64,000 nucleotides of DNA from Pseudomonas chlororaphis (GTDB lineage: Bacteria; Pseudomonadota; Gammaproteobacteria; Pseudomonadales; Pseudomonadaceae). Under the pieces are notes generated by a model, which saw only the letters and a program-made list of their open reading frames with translations, did not search any database and was not told the origin of the DNA. How positions within the stretch are numbered: the stretch's first letter is position 1; every line of letters begins with the position of its first letter. The DNA lies in NCBI RefSeq assembly GCF_000783395.1, contig NZ_JSFK01000001.1, forward strand, positions 372,001-436,000, written 5' to 3'. This document shows positions 1-8,407 of the stretch, in pieces. Both the position numbers and the translations under genes were made by a program.

Positions 1-234
1 ATCATCAATTCCATGACCCCGGCCGAGCGCCGCGACCCTGAGCTGATCAGCGGTTCGCGCAAGCGCCGGATCGCCATGGGTTCCGGCACTCAGGTGCAGG
101 ACATCGGTCGCTTGATCAAGCAGCACAAGCAGATGCAGAAGATGATGAAGAAATTCTCCGCCAAGGGCGGAATGGCGAAAATGATGCGCGGCATGGGCGG
201 AATGTTGCCCGGCGGCGGCATGCCAAAGATGTAA
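1..234 (+). CDS. ffh: Signal recognition particle protein Ffh, C-terminal end (partial)
   Basis: Only the last 77 codons are present; the reading frame is open from base 1. Ffh is the GTPase of the bacterial signal recognition particle, which binds signal sequences and 4.5S RNA and hands nascent membrane proteins to FtsY. What is visible is the end of the M domain: the segment [18 protein letters not shown] carries the RNA-binding residues typical of SRP54, followed by a methionine-rich tail ([10 protein letters not shown], then [16 protein letters not shown]). The methionines are those expected to line the signal-peptide groove. It sits directly upstream of the rpsP operon, as in other pseudomonads. 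The start lies outside the window. Confidence 0.95.
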   Translation: MINSMTPAERRDPELISGSRKRRIAMGSGTQVQDIGRLIKQHKQMQKMMKKFSAKGGMAKMMRGMGGMLPGGGMPKM

Positions 235-240
235 AGACTT

Positions 241-260
241 CGCCGGTCGTCGCACCGGCG
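241..260 (+). terminator. Short hairpin after ffh
   Basis: A 7 bp stem (CGCCGGT with ACCGGCG) and 6-base loop lies a few bases after the ffh stop. No T-run follows, so it would be a weak terminator or an RNA 3' stabiliser rather than a classical intrinsic terminator. Confidence 0.35.
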
Positions 261-383
261 CGGACCCTGCAAGGACGCAGGATCAACAGCAAACCCGCAC
301 TCGGCGGGAGCTGACTGGCCGTTTTCATCGACGGCTCTATATGCAAATCTGCACGGCATGCCACAGGCGCCGGAAAAAGTCAT

Positions 384-411
384 TTGCAAAAGTCCGGATA
401 TTCCTTAGAAT
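384..411 (+). promoter_or_regulatory. Candidate sigma-70 promoter of the rpsP operon
   Basis: TTGCAA at 384-389 and TAGAAT at 406-411 are separated by 16 bases and lie about 75 bases upstream of the rpsP start. Spacing and both hexamers fit a housekeeping promoter. This is a motif match only. Confidence 0.45.
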
Positions 412-483
412 ATGCGGCCTTTCGGGCACCCATGCCCGCTGTGCATTTAGATTTGCAGCACCGACTACAGGAACGATGTTCAC

Positions 484-735
484 ATGCTAACAATCCGTCT
501 TGCCCTTGGCGGCTCCAAAAAGCGCCCGTTTTACCACCTGACCGTAACCGACTCGCGTAACCCGCGTGACGGCTCCCACAAAGAACAGGTTGGTTTCTTC
601 AACCCTGTTGCCCGTGGTCAGGAAATCCGTCTGTCCGTGAACCAAGAGCGCGTAGCCTACTGGCTGAGCGTTGGTGCACAGCCTTCTGAGCGTGTTGCTC
701 AGTTGCTGAAGGAATCTGCAAAGGCTGCGGCCTGA
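484..735 (+). CDS. rpsP: 30S ribosomal protein S16
   Basis: This 83-residue protein matches the S16 family in length and sequence: it begins [19 protein letters not shown], includes the TDSRNPRDG segment and ends in an alanine-rich tail. S16 is needed for assembly of the 5' domain of the small ribosomal subunit. It is the first gene of the rpsP-rimM-trmD-rplS operon, five bases before rimM, so ribosomal protein synthesis, 16S maturation and tRNA methylation are co-expressed. The candidate promoter lies at 384-411. Confidence 0.97.
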   Translation: MLTIRLALGGSKKRPFYHLTVTDSRNPRDGSHKEQVGFFNPVARGQEIRLSVNQERVAYWLSVGAQPSERVAQLLKESAKAAA

Positions 736-740
736 GCAAT

Positions 741-1277
741 ATGAACGCGACGCCTGCTGTTGCCGATGATTTGATCGTTATTGGCAAAATTTATTCTGTT
801 CATGGCGTTCGCGGCGAAGTGAAGGTTTATTCCTTTACTGATCCGACTGAAAACCTGTTGCAGTACAAAACCTGGACGCTCAAGCGCGAAGGCAATGTGA
901 AACAGGTCGAGCTGGTCAGTGGACGCGGGAACGACAAGTTCCTGGTCGCAAAGCTCAAGGGTCTCGATGATCGTGAAGAAGCTCGTCTTCTGGCCGGTTA
1001 TGAGATCTGCGTGCCGCGCAATCTGTTCGCTGAATTGACCGAAGGCGAGTACTACTGGTACCAGCTGGAAGGTCTGAAGGTCATCGACACCCTTGGGCAA
1101 TTGCTCGGGAAAATCGATCATCTTCTGGAAACCGGCGCCAATGATGTAATGGTCGTCAAGCCTTGCGCTGGCAGCCTGGATGATCGCGAACGCCTGTTGC
1201 CCTATACGGAGCAATGTGTGTTGGCCATCGACCTGGCAGCGGGCGAGATGAAGGTGGATTGGGACGCGGACTTCTAA
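741..1277 (+). CDS. rimM: Ribosome maturation factor RimM
   Basis: RimM (178 residues) binds S19 in the 30S head and helps 16S rRNA maturation. The N-terminal beta-barrel begins with the characteristic [20 protein letters not shown] at about residues 13-32. The C-terminal PRC-barrel part contains [12 protein letters not shown], the usual linker-like motif YYW.DL.G. The length is normal. It follows rpsP by five bases and ends two bases before the trmD GTG start, which suggests translational coupling. Confidence 0.96.
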   Translation: MNATPAVADDLIVIGKIYSVHGVRGEVKVYSFTDPTENLLQYKTWTLKREGNVKQVELVSGRGNDKFLVAKLKGLDDREEARLLAGYEICVPRNLFAELTEGEYYWYQLEGLKVIDTLGQLLGKIDHLLETGANDVMVVKPCAGSLDDRERLLPYTEQCVLAIDLAAGEMKVDWDADF

Positions 1278-1279
1278 AC

Positions 1280-2032
1280 GTGGCTAATTTGCGCGTAGAA
1301 GTGATCAGTTTGTTTCCCGAGATGTTTTCCGCCATCGGCGACTACGGCATCACCAGTCGTGCGGTCAAACAGGGGCTCTTGCAGCTGACCTGTTGGAATC
1401 CGCGAGATTACACGACGGATCGGCATCACACTGTGGACGATCGCCCGTTTGGCGGTGGTCCGGGCATGGTGATGAAGATCAAGCCCCTGGAAGATGCTCT
1501 GGCTCAGGCCAAGGCAGCAGCCGGGGAGGCGGCGAAGGTGATTTACCTGTCCCCCCAAGGCCGTCAACTGAATCAGTCGGCGGTACGCGAGCTGGCACAA
1601 TCGGATGCATTGATCCTGATTGCCGGCCGCTATGAAGGCATTGACGAGCGCTTTATTGAGGCTCATGTCGATGAAGAGTGGTCGATTGGCGACTATGTAC
1701 TGTCTGGCGGCGAGCTGCCGGCGATGGTCCTGATCGATGCGGTTACACGACTGCTGCCTGGAGCTTTAGGGCATGCGGATTCCGCCGAGGAAGATTCCTT
1801 TACGGATGGTCTGCTGGATTGCCCGCACTACACCCGACCTGAGGTGTATGCGGATCAGCGTGTTCCCGACGTGTTGCTGAGTGGCAATCACGCGCATATC
1901 CGGCGTTGGCGTTTACAGCAGTCCCTTGGTAGGACCTTTGAACGACGCGCCGATCTTCTGGAAAGCCGCTCGCTTTCTGGAGAAGAGAAGAAGCTGCTCG
2001 AGGAATACATCCGCGAGCGGGACGATAGTTAA
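1280..2032 (+). CDS. trmD: tRNA (guanine-N1-)-methyltransferase TrmD
   Basis: TrmD methylates G37 in tRNAs that read CNN and CGG-type codons, preventing +1 frameshifting. The 250-residue product starts at the GTG at 1280, two bases after the rimM stop; this gives the standard N-terminus [16 protein letters not shown]. An upstream ATG at 1214 in the same frame would overlap rimM by 64 bases and adds no conserved residues. Trefoil-knot SAM-binding segments are visible: [16 protein letters not shown], then [10 protein letters not shown] and [13 protein letters not shown]. It is the third gene of the operon. Confidence 0.95.
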   Translation: MANLRVEVISLFPEMFSAIGDYGITSRAVKQGLLQLTCWNPRDYTTDRHHTVDDRPFGGGPGMVMKIKPLEDALAQAKAAAGEAAKVIYLSPQGRQLNQSAVRELAQSDALILIAGRYEGIDERFIEAHVDEEWSIGDYVLSGGELPAMVLIDAVTRLLPGALGHADSAEEDSFTDGLLDCPHYTRPEVYADQRVPDVLLSGNHAHIRRWRLQQSLGRTFERRADLLESRSLSGEEKKLLEEYIRERDDS

Positions 2033-2077
2033 CAACGTATCGATGGTAGATCGAACGATTTACCTTAGGAGCACAGC

Positions 2078-2428
2078 ATGACCAACAAAATCATCCTTGC
2101 ACTCGAAGCAGAGCAGATGACCAAAGAAATCCCTACCTTCGCCCCAGGCGACACTATTGTCGTTCAGGTGAAAGTGAAGGAAGGCGATCGTTCCCGTCTG
2201 CAAGCGTTCGAAGGCGTTGTAATCGCCAAGCGTAACCGCGGCGTGAACAGTGCGTTCACCGTACGTAAAATCTCCAACGGTGTTGGCGTAGAACGTACTT
2301 TCCAGACCTACTCCCCGCAGATCGACAGCATGGCTGTTAAACGTCGCGGTGACGTACGTAAAGCCAAGCTGTACTACCTGCGCGACCTGTCGGGTAAAGC
2401 AGCTCGCATCAAGGAAAAACTGGCTTAA
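2078..2428 (+). CDS. rplS: 50S ribosomal protein L19
   Basis: L19 (116 residues) sits at the 30S-50S interface. The family pattern is clear: [18 protein letters not shown] near residue 20, then [18 protein letters not shown], and [13 protein letters not shown]. It is preceded by a good ribosome binding site (AGGAG ahead of the ATG). It is the last gene of the operon and is followed closely by a strong intrinsic terminator. Confidence 0.97.
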
Positions 2429-2446
2429 GTCCAGCTTCCGATGCAG

Positions 2447-2474
2447 AAAAAAGCAGCCTACGGGCTGCTTTTTT
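2447..2474 (+). terminator. Intrinsic terminator of the rpsP-rplS operon
   Basis: The stem AAGCAGCC/GGCTGCTT with a four-base loop is flanked by an A-run and followed by six T. It ends the ribosomal operon 18 bases after the rplS stop. Confidence 0.9.
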
Positions 2475-2502
2475 GTTGCCTGCAATAAAACTGCCCCCAT
2501 CC

Positions 2503-2533
2503 TGTAGGAGCTGCCGAAGGCTGCGATCTTTTG
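2503..2533 (+). repeat. Single REP-like repeat (GTAGGAGCTGCCGAAGG type)
   Basis: This is one copy of the Pseudomonas intergenic repeat with core GTAGGAGCTGCCGAAGG followed by GATCTTTT. The same sequence occurs as an inverted pair at 60745-60821 and singly at 30943-30971. Confidence 0.7.
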
Positions 2534-2573
2534 ATCTTGCTTGTATTCGGAAGCCAGATATCGAGTCTATTTC

Positions 2574-2987
2574 ATGACCACCCGCGACCAGGAAATCGAA
2601 CGCCGCACCGAACTCTCGGTGACTCGCGTAACCAAAGCCGTCTTCCCGCCGACCACCAACCATCACAACACCCTGTTTGGCGGCACGGCGTTGGCATGGA
2701 TGGACGAAGTGTCGTTCATCACCGCCACGCGCTTCTGCCGGTTGCCGCTGGTGACCGTGTCCACCGACCGCATCGACTTCAATCACGCGATCCCGGCCGG
2801 CTCCATCGTCGAGTTGGTCGGGAAGGTGATCAAGGTCGGCAATACCAGCCTCAAGGTCGAAGTAGAAGTCTTTGTTGAGAGCATGAGCTGCGATGGCCGC
2901 GAGAAGGCCATTCATGGGCAGTTCAGCTTTGTCGCCATTGATGATGACAAGCGACCGGTGCCGGTGCTGCCGGGTTTTGCGGCCTGA
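2574..2987 (+). CDS. Acyl-CoA thioesterase, hot-dog fold (YciA/BACH-like)
   Basis: The 137-residue protein is a single hot-dog domain thioesterase expected to hydrolyse acyl-CoA to free acid and CoA in the cytoplasm. The segment NHHNTLFGGTALAWMDE at about residues 27-43 is the hallmark of this family: N..GT.FGG....WMDE, with the aspartate as catalytic candidate. A second segment VDRIDF-like (TDRIDFNHAIPAGSIVELV) follows. The start at 2574 (MTTRDQEIERR) is preferred; an upstream in-frame ATG at 2541 falls in a REP-like repeat. Substrate preference cannot be told from sequence. Confidence 0.85.
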   Translation: MTTRDQEIERRTELSVTRVTKAVFPPTTNHHNTLFGGTALAWMDEVSFITATRFCRLPLVTVSTDRIDFNHAIPAGSIVELVGKVIKVGNTSLKVEVEVFVESMSCDGREKAIHGQFSFVAIDDDKRPVPVLPGFAA

Positions 2988-3007
2988 TCTGATATCGCGT
3001 CGCGCCA

Positions 3008-3096
3008 TTCGCGAGCAAGCTCGCTCCCACAGTGATCGGGGTGAACACACCATTTGTGTCCGGCACAGAACCTGTGGGAGCGAGCTTGCTCGCGAA
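3008..3096. repeat. REP doublet (REPIN), GCGAGCAAGCTCGCTCCCAC type
   Basis: Two inverted copies of the palindromic REP with core TTCGCGAGCAAGCTCGCTCC are separated by about 45 bases. This lies between the convergent thioesterase and antiporter genes, a common REP position. Confidence 0.85.
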
Positions 3097-3105
3097 GGCG
3101 TCAGC

Positions 3106-4914
3106 TCAGGCGCCGCTGGCCTCCGGCTGAATCAAAGCCAGCAGCGTCCACCCGGATCCCGGTTTCAAAGCAGTCTCCGGCGTCACCACATGCACCCAGC
3201 CGCTGTCATCGCGCATGAACAACAACGTTGCACGATTCCCATGCAGCGCGCGGTAATCCTCCCAGCCAAACCCGTCCGTCAACGTCGTGCTGTACAGCTC
3301 GGCACCCTGACCCATCTGGCTGGCCAGTTTCGCGTAGGTAAACGCTTCGCTGCCCAACTGATTACCACGATGCTCCAGGCTCGCGCGGTGTTTATCGCTG
3401 CGACGGCTTTCATGTCCGCTGGCCAATCCAAACAAGCGCTGATGCCCGAAGTCATGGCGAAAACGCATCGCCGCCAGAGTATTGAGTTCACCTGACGGCG
3501 ACAGCGCCAGCAGATGCCCCAGCCCGACCAGATCCAGATGCGCATCGGCATGTTGCGAGGCCGGGTTGCCGAAATACGTTGGCAAGCCTTCCATCCGCGC
3601 CGCACGAATGTTTTCCCAGCTTGAATCGGTCAGCAGCACGCGGCTGCCCAGTTGCTGCAGCGATTTGCCCAGCTCCCGGGCGGGGCCGTTGGCGCCGACG
3701 ATCAGGAAGCCGCTCGGCGCGGGTTCTGCGACTTTCAGCAGGCGTGCCAGCGGTCGTGCCGTGGCGCTTTGCAGCACAACGGTGCCGATAATCACCGCAA
3801 ACGTCAGCGGCACCAGCAGTAACGCGCCCTGGTGACCGGCCTCATGCAGACGAATCGCAAAAATCGCCGAGACCGCCGCCGCGACGATCCCGCGTGGCGC
3901 GATCCAGCAGAGCAACGCACGCTCACGCCAGCTCAGACTGGACCCCGCTGTACTGAGCAGCACATTCAATGGCCGGGCAATCAGTTGGATTACCAGCAGC
4001 AGGATCAGCACCAGCGGACCTAATCCGATCAAGGCGTACAAATCCAGGCGCGCCGCCAACAGAATGAACAGCCCGGAAATCAGCAGCACGCTGAGGTTTT
4101 CCTTGAAGTGCAGGATATGCCGCACATCCACGCCCTTCATGTTGGCCAGCCACATGCCCATCAGCGTCACCGCCAGCAGGCCGGATTCATGCATCACTGC
4201 GTTGGCGGCAATGAAAATTCCCAGTACCGCCGCCAGCGAGGCGAGGTTGTGCAGATACTCCGGCAGCCACTGCCGGCGGATTACCGTGCCGAGCAGCCAG
4301 CCACCGACAATGCCGAACACCGCGCCGCAGAGAATCACGCCGCCAAAGGTGAACAGGCTCTGCTTGAGGCCATGACCTTCGGCGCTGGCAATGATGAAGC
4401 TGTAAACCACCACGGCGAGGAGGGCGCCGATCGGGTCGATGACGATGCCCTCCCAACGCAAAATATTGGCGATCGAGGCTTTCGGCCTTACCACGCGCAG
4501 CATCGGCACGATGACGGTCGGGCCGGTCACCAGCGTCAGGCTGCCGAACAGGATGGCCAGCATCCAGTCGAAACCGAGCAGGAAGTGCGTAGCGACCGCG
4601 ATGACGATCCAGGTCGAGATCGCGCCAATGGTCACCAGACGATGAACGACGCTGCCGATCTCCTTCCACTCCGACAGGTGCAGGGTCAGGCTGCCTTCGA
4701 ACAGAATCAGCGCGACGGCCAGCGACACCAGCGGCATCAGCAGCGGCCCGAACATTTCCTGCGGATCGAGCCAGCCCAGCACTGGGCCGACCAGAATCCC
4801 CGTCAGCAACAAAAACAGAATCGCCGGCAGCTTCAGGCGCCAGGCTAGCCATTGGCAACCCAGCGCCGCCGCGCCAATCGCGCCAAATGCCAAGAGAATT
4901 TGCTGCTCGTTCAT
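3106..4914 (-). CDS. Cation:proton antiporter, CPA1 family, with C-terminal Rossmann (TrkA-N-like) domain
   Basis: A 602-residue inner-membrane antiporter. Residues 1-390 form about a dozen hydrophobic helices typical of Na+/H+ exchangers; the conserved helix region LTLVTGPTVIVPML and the acid-bearing ILRWEGIVIDPIGALLAVVV contain the residues (E, D) used for cation and proton binding in CPA1 exchangers, and CWIAPRGIVAAAVSA matches the conserved late helix. From about residue 395, GFLIVGANGPARELGKSL looks like a nucleotide-binding TrkA-N fold (GxGxxG degenerate to GANGPA), probably a ligand-sensing regulatory domain. It likely exports Na+ or K+. It is transcribed alone, divergent from xerD. 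Confidence 0.85.
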   Translation of the reverse strand: MNEQQILLAFGAIGAAALGCQWLAWRLKLPAILFLLLTGILVGPVLGWLDPQEMFGPLLMPLVSLAVALILFEGSLTLHLSEWKEIGSVVHRLVTIGAISTWIVIAVATHFLLGFDWMLAILFGSLTLVTGPTVIVPMLRVVRPKASIANILRWEGIVIDPIGALLAVVVYSFIIASAEGHGLKQSLFTFGGVILCGAVFGIVGGWLLGTVIRRQWLPEYLHNLASLAAVLGIFIAANAVMHESGLLAVTLMGMWLANMKGVDVRHILHFKENLSVLLISGLFILLAARLDLYALIGLGPLVLILLLVIQLIARPLNVLLSTAGSSLSWRERALLCWIAPRGIVAAAVSAIFAIRLHEAGHQGALLLVPLTFAVIIGTVVLQSATARPLARLLKVAEPAPSGFLIVGANGPARELGKSLQQLGSRVLLTDSSWENIRAARMEGLPTYFGNPASQHADAHLDLVGLGHLLALSPSGELNTLAAMRFRHDFGHQRLFGLASGHESRRSDKHRASLEHRGNQLGSEAFTYAKLASQMGQGAELYSTTLTDGFGWEDYRALHGNRATLLFMRDDSGWVHVVTPETALKPGSGWTLLALIQPEASGA

Positions 4915-5022
4915 TGATGCTCCCTGTTCCTTGAAATAGCCGGCTATGAAAGACTAGCGCCCATTCCTACAGTTCACTCTACATTTGCGCACAGTCCATG
5001 AGGCTGTGTGTCTTGAGCGCCC

Positions 5023-5919
5023 ATGCCTGCCATCGACCATCCGCTGATTGACCAATTCCTCGACGCTTTATGGCTGGAGAAAGGCCTGTCCGATAACACA
5101 CGCGGCGCTTATCGCAGCGATCTGGCGCTGTTCAATGGCTGGTTGCAGGAGAAGAATCTGGAGCTGATCAACGCCGGCCGTGAGCTGATCCTCGATCACT
5201 TGGCCTGGCGCCTGGAGCAGAACTACAAACCGCGCTCCACTGCCAGATTCCTCTCCGGGGTGCGTGGCTTTTATCGCTATCTGCTGCGGGAAAAGCTGAT
5301 CAGTGTCGACCCGACGTTGCGCGTCGACATGCCGCAACTCGGTAGGCCGTTGCCTAAGTCGCTGTCGGAAGCTGACGTCGAAGCCCTGCTTAAAGCACCG
5401 GATCTGAGCGAAGCGATTGGCCAGCGTGACCGCGCCATGCTTGAAGTGCTTTACGCCTGCGGACTGCGCGTGACCGAACTGGTCAGCCTGACGCTGGAAC
5501 AGGTCAACCTGCGTCAAGGGGTGTTGCGGGTGATGGGCAAGGGCAGCAAGGAGCGGCTGGTGCCGATGGGCGAGGAGGCGATCGTCTGGGTCGAACGCTA
5601 CATGCGTGACGGTCGCGGCGAACTGCTCGGTGGCCGGCCCAGCGATGTGCTGTTCCCCAGCCAGCGCGGCGAACAGATGACTCGCCAGACCTTCTGGCAC
5701 CGGATCAAGCATCAGGCCAAGGTTGCCGGGATCGGCAAGTCGCTGTCGCCGCACACCTTGCGCCATGCGTTTGCCACGCACCTGCTCAACCACGGCGCGG
5801 ATTTGCGTGTGGTGCAGATGTTGCTCGGTCACAGCGACCTCTCGACTACGCAGATTTACACCCACGTCGCCCGCGCTCGATTGCAGGATCTGCATGCCAA
5901 ACACCACCCGCGCGGCTGA
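5023..5919 (+). CDS. xerD: Site-specific tyrosine recombinase XerD
   Basis: XerD, with XerC, resolves chromosome dimers at dif near FtsK during cell division. At 298 residues it has the standard length. The N-terminal SAM-like core-binding domain covers residues 1-105 and the catalytic domain 110-298. The catalytic set is complete: Arg149 (YACGLRVTEL), Lys173 (GKGSKERLVP), His244-x-x-Arg247 (PHTLRHAFATHLL), His270 (LLGHSDLSTTQIYTH) and nucleophile Tyr279. It lies upstream of dsbC, as in P. aeruginosa, but a REP doublet separates them. Confidence 0.96.
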   Translation: MPAIDHPLIDQFLDALWLEKGLSDNTRGAYRSDLALFNGWLQEKNLELINAGRELILDHLAWRLEQNYKPRSTARFLSGVRGFYRYLLREKLISVDPTLRVDMPQLGRPLPKSLSEADVEALLKAPDLSEAIGQRDRAMLEVLYACGLRVTELVSLTLEQVNLRQGVLRVMGKGSKERLVPMGEEAIVWVERYMRDGRGELLGGRPSDVLFPSQRGEQMTRQTFWHRIKHQAKVAGIGKSLSPHTLRHAFATHLLNHGADLRVVQMLLGHSDLSTTQIYTHVARARLQDLHAKHHPRG

Positions 5920-5926
5920 AAACAGT

Positions 5927-6022
5927 CCCTGTGGGAGCGAGCTTGCTCGCGATAGCGGTGTGTCAGGCAGCACATGTTTGGATGTGCTGGCCTCTTCGCG
6001 AGCAAGCTCGCTCCCACAGGGG
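5927..6022. repeat. REP doublet (REPIN), GCGAGCAAGCTCGCTCCCAC type
   Basis: Inverted pair beginning CCCTGTGGGAGCGAGCTTG and ending CAAGCTCGCTCCCACAGGG, with about 50 bases between the hairpins. It lies between xerD and dsbC. Confidence 0.85.
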
Positions 6023-6173
6023 GATATGTCGTCCTGAAAGTGTGGCGACAGGCGCATTCGGCCACCGTGGCCTTATGTGTTAGGCTTTGCCGGTTTGCAC
6101 GATGGACGGTTATGACCCGGTGTTCCGGCACGGGCGTTCTGATCGTTCCATTTGTCCGCCTTCAGGAGTTCTC

Positions 6174-6905
6174 ATGCGTCTGACCCAGATTTTCGCCGCC
6201 GCAGCCATTGCGTTGGTCAGCACCTTTGCCGTCGCCGATGACGCGGCCGACAAAGCGATTCGTCAAAGCCTGGAAAAACTCGAACTCGAGGTTCCGGTAG
6301 AAAGTATCAGTGCCAGCCCGTTGCCAGGCATGTACGAGGTCAAGCTCAAGGGCAGCCGCGTGCTCTACGCCAGTGCCGATGGCCAGTACATCGTGCAGGG
6401 CTACCTGTTCCAGCTCAAGGATGGCAAACCGGTCAACCTGACCGAGAAGACCGAACGCCTGGGCATTTCCAAACTGATCAACGCTATCCCGGTCGCCGAA
6501 ACCGTGGTCTACCCGGCCGTGGGCGAGACCAAATCGCACATCACCGTGTTCACCGACACTACCTGCCCGTACTGCCACAAACTGCACGCCGAAGTGCCTG
6601 AGCTGAACAAGCGCGGCATCGAAGTGCGTTACGTAGCGTTCCCGCGCCAGGGTTTGAACTCGCCGGGTGACGAGCAACTACAAGCCGTGTGGTGCTCGAA
6701 AGACAAGAAAGCCGCTATGGACAAAATGGTCGATGGCAAGGAAATCAAGGCCGCCAAGTGCGATAACCCGGTTTCCAAGCAGTTCGCCCTTGGTCAGTCG
6801 ATCGGCGTGAACGGTACACCGGCCATCGTTTTGGCTGACGGACAAGTGATTCCGGGCTACCAGCCTGCGCCACAAGTCGCCAAACTGGCGCTGGGCGCGA
6901 AGTAA
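6174..6905 (+). CDS. dsbC: Periplasmic thiol:disulfide interchange protein DsbC
   Basis: DsbC is the periplasmic disulfide isomerase that repairs wrongly paired cysteines, kept reduced by DsbD. The 243-residue precursor starts at the ATG at 6174 behind a clear AGGAG; an in-frame upstream ATG (6087) lacks a signal peptide. Residues 1-20 are a signal peptide ending AVA. A dimerisation domain follows (about 22-85), then a thioredoxin fold with the active-site CPYC at 131-134 and a cis-proline loop NGTPAIV. A second cysteine pair lies further on (VWCSKD and AAKCDNP), as in E. coli DsbC. Confidence 0.95.
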   Translation: MRLTQIFAAAAIALVSTFAVADDAADKAIRQSLEKLELEVPVESISASPLPGMYEVKLKGSRVLYASADGQYIVQGYLFQLKDGKPVNLTEKTERLGISKLINAIPVAETVVYPAVGETKSHITVFTDTTCPYCHKLHAEVPELNKRGIEVRYVAFPRQGLNSPGDEQLQAVWCSKDKKAAMDKMVDGKEIKAAKCDNPVSKQFALGQSIGVNGTPAIVLADGQVIPGYQPAPQVAKLALGAK

Positions 6906-6911
6906 ATTCGC

Positions 6912-6965
6912 ATCGTCACGGTCAGCCGTGACGATCATGGCCCGGTAGCCACATCGCCGGGCCAT
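6912..6965 (+). terminator. Two tandem hairpins between dsbC and hom
   Basis: Two perfect stems occur side by side: ATCGTCACGG/CCGTGACGAT (6912-6935, 4-base loop) and ATGGCCCGG/CCGGGCCAT (6937-6965, 11-base loop). Neither has a T-run, so they may act as weak terminators or as 3' end protection of dsbC mRNA. Confidence 0.5.
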
Positions 6966-7036
6966 CAATAGAGAGCCGCGAGCACGCGGTTGTTTTCCGG
7001 CCGACCCCGCGTCGGCCGTTTTATGGGGAGTTCACA

Positions 7037-8341
7037 GTGAATCCGGTCAAAGTAGGCATCTGTGGGTTAGGGACCGTCGGTGGCGGTACCTTCAACGTAC
7101 TTCAGCGCAACGCCGAGGAAATCGCTCGTCGTGCCGGGCGTGGAATCGAAGTGGCACAAATTGCCATGCGCACGCCAAAGCCTCAGTTCCAGACGACCGG
7201 TATTGCGATTACCAACGATGTCTTCGAAGTGGCCACGAACCCTGAGATCGACATCGTCATAGAGCTGATGGGCGGCTACACCGTTGCCCGCGAGCTGGTA
7301 CTCAAGGCCATCGAGAATGGCAAGCATGTGGTCACCGCGAACAAGGCTCTGATAGCCGTTCACGGTAATGAAATTTTCGCCAAGGCTCGCGAGAAAGGCG
7401 TGATCGTCGCATTCGAAGCAGCTGTGGCCGGTGGTATTCCGGTGATCAAGGCGATCCGAGAAGGCCTGTCCGCCAACCGCATCAACTGGGTCGCCGGGAT
7501 CATCAACGGCACCGGTAACTTCATCCTCACCGAAATGCGCGAGAAGGGCCGTACCTTCGAAGACGTGCTGGCCGAAGCCCAGGCACTGGGTTACGCCGAA
7601 GCCGATCCGACCTTCGACGTTGAAGGCATCGACGCGGCGCACAAGCTGACGATTCTGGCCTCCATCGCCTTCGGTATTCCGCTGCAATTCGACAAGGCAT
7701 ACACCGAAGGCATCACCAAGCTGACCACCGCTGACGTCAATTACGCCGAAGCGCTGGGCTATCGCATCAAGCACCTCGGCGTGGCGCGCAGCACTGCTGC
7801 CGGCATCGAGTTGCGCGTACACCCGACGCTGATCCCGGCCGATCGTCTGATCGCCAACGTCAACGGCGTGATGAACGCAGTGATGGTCAACGGTGACGCT
7901 GCTGGTTCGACGCTGTTCTACGGCGCTGGCGCCGGCATGGAGCCGACCGCTTCGTCGGTGATCGCAGACCTGGTCGACGTGGTTCGCGCCATGACCTCCG
8001 ATCCGGAGAATCGTGTGCCGCACCTGGCCTTCCAGCCGGATTCGTTGTCGGCGCATCCGATCCTGCCGATCGAAGCCTGCGAAAGCGCGTACTACCTGCG
8101 CATTCAGGCCAAGGACCATCCGGGCGTGTTGGCTCAGGTGGCGAGCATCCTCTCGGAGCGCGGCATCAATATCGAGTCGATCATGCAGAAGGAAGTCGAG
8201 GAACACGACGGTCTGGTGCCGATGATCCTGCTGACCCACCGCGTGGTCGAGCAGCGTATCAACGATGCCATCGCCGCCCTCGAAGCGCTGGCGGGCGTCA
8301 ATGGTCCGGTTGTACGGATCCGCGTCGAGCACCTGAACTAA
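7037..8341 (+). CDS. hom: Homoserine dehydrogenase
   Basis: This enzyme reduces aspartate semialdehyde to homoserine with NAD(P)H, the branch point to threonine and methionine. The 434-residue monofunctional form has an N-terminal Rossmann domain with GICGLGTVGGGTF, the central catalytic domain with NGTGNFILTEM and a lysine-bearing EADPTFDVEGIDAAHKL segment, and a C-terminal ACT domain (about 350-430, beginning YYLRIQAKDHPGVLAQVASI) that usually mediates threonine feedback. The start is GTG at 7037 behind GGGGAG. thrC follows 66 bases later, so the pair forms a threonine operon, with a hairpin in between. Confidence 0.96.
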   Translation: MNPVKVGICGLGTVGGGTFNVLQRNAEEIARRAGRGIEVAQIAMRTPKPQFQTTGIAITNDVFEVATNPEIDIVIELMGGYTVARELVLKAIENGKHVVTANKALIAVHGNEIFAKAREKGVIVAFEAAVAGGIPVIKAIREGLSANRINWVAGIINGTGNFILTEMREKGRTFEDVLAEAQALGYAEADPTFDVEGIDAAHKLTILASIAFGIPLQFDKAYTEGITKLTTADVNYAEALGYRIKHLGVARSTAAGIELRVHPTLIPADRLIANVNGVMNAVMVNGDAAGSTLFYGAGAGMEPTASSVIADLVDVVRAMTSDPENRVPHLAFQPDSLSAHPILPIEACESAYYLRIQAKDHPGVLAQVASILSERGINIESIMQKEVEEHDGLVPMILLTHRVVEQRINDAIAALEALAGVNGPVVRIRVEHLN

Positions 8342-8354
8342 GTCGTTGTCCTGC

Positions 8355-8378
8355 ACCGGCCCCGTGAGCGGGGCCGGT
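8355..8378 (+). terminator. Strong GC hairpin between hom and thrC
   Basis: A 10 bp perfect stem, ACCGGCCCCG/CGGGGCCGGT, with a four-base loop and no T-run. It sits in the 66-base gap of an operon, so it may lower thrC expression relative to hom or stabilise upstream mRNA rather than stop transcription. Confidence 0.5.
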
Positions 8379-8407
8379 GTTGTGAACACTCTCCATTGGA
8401 GTCAGTC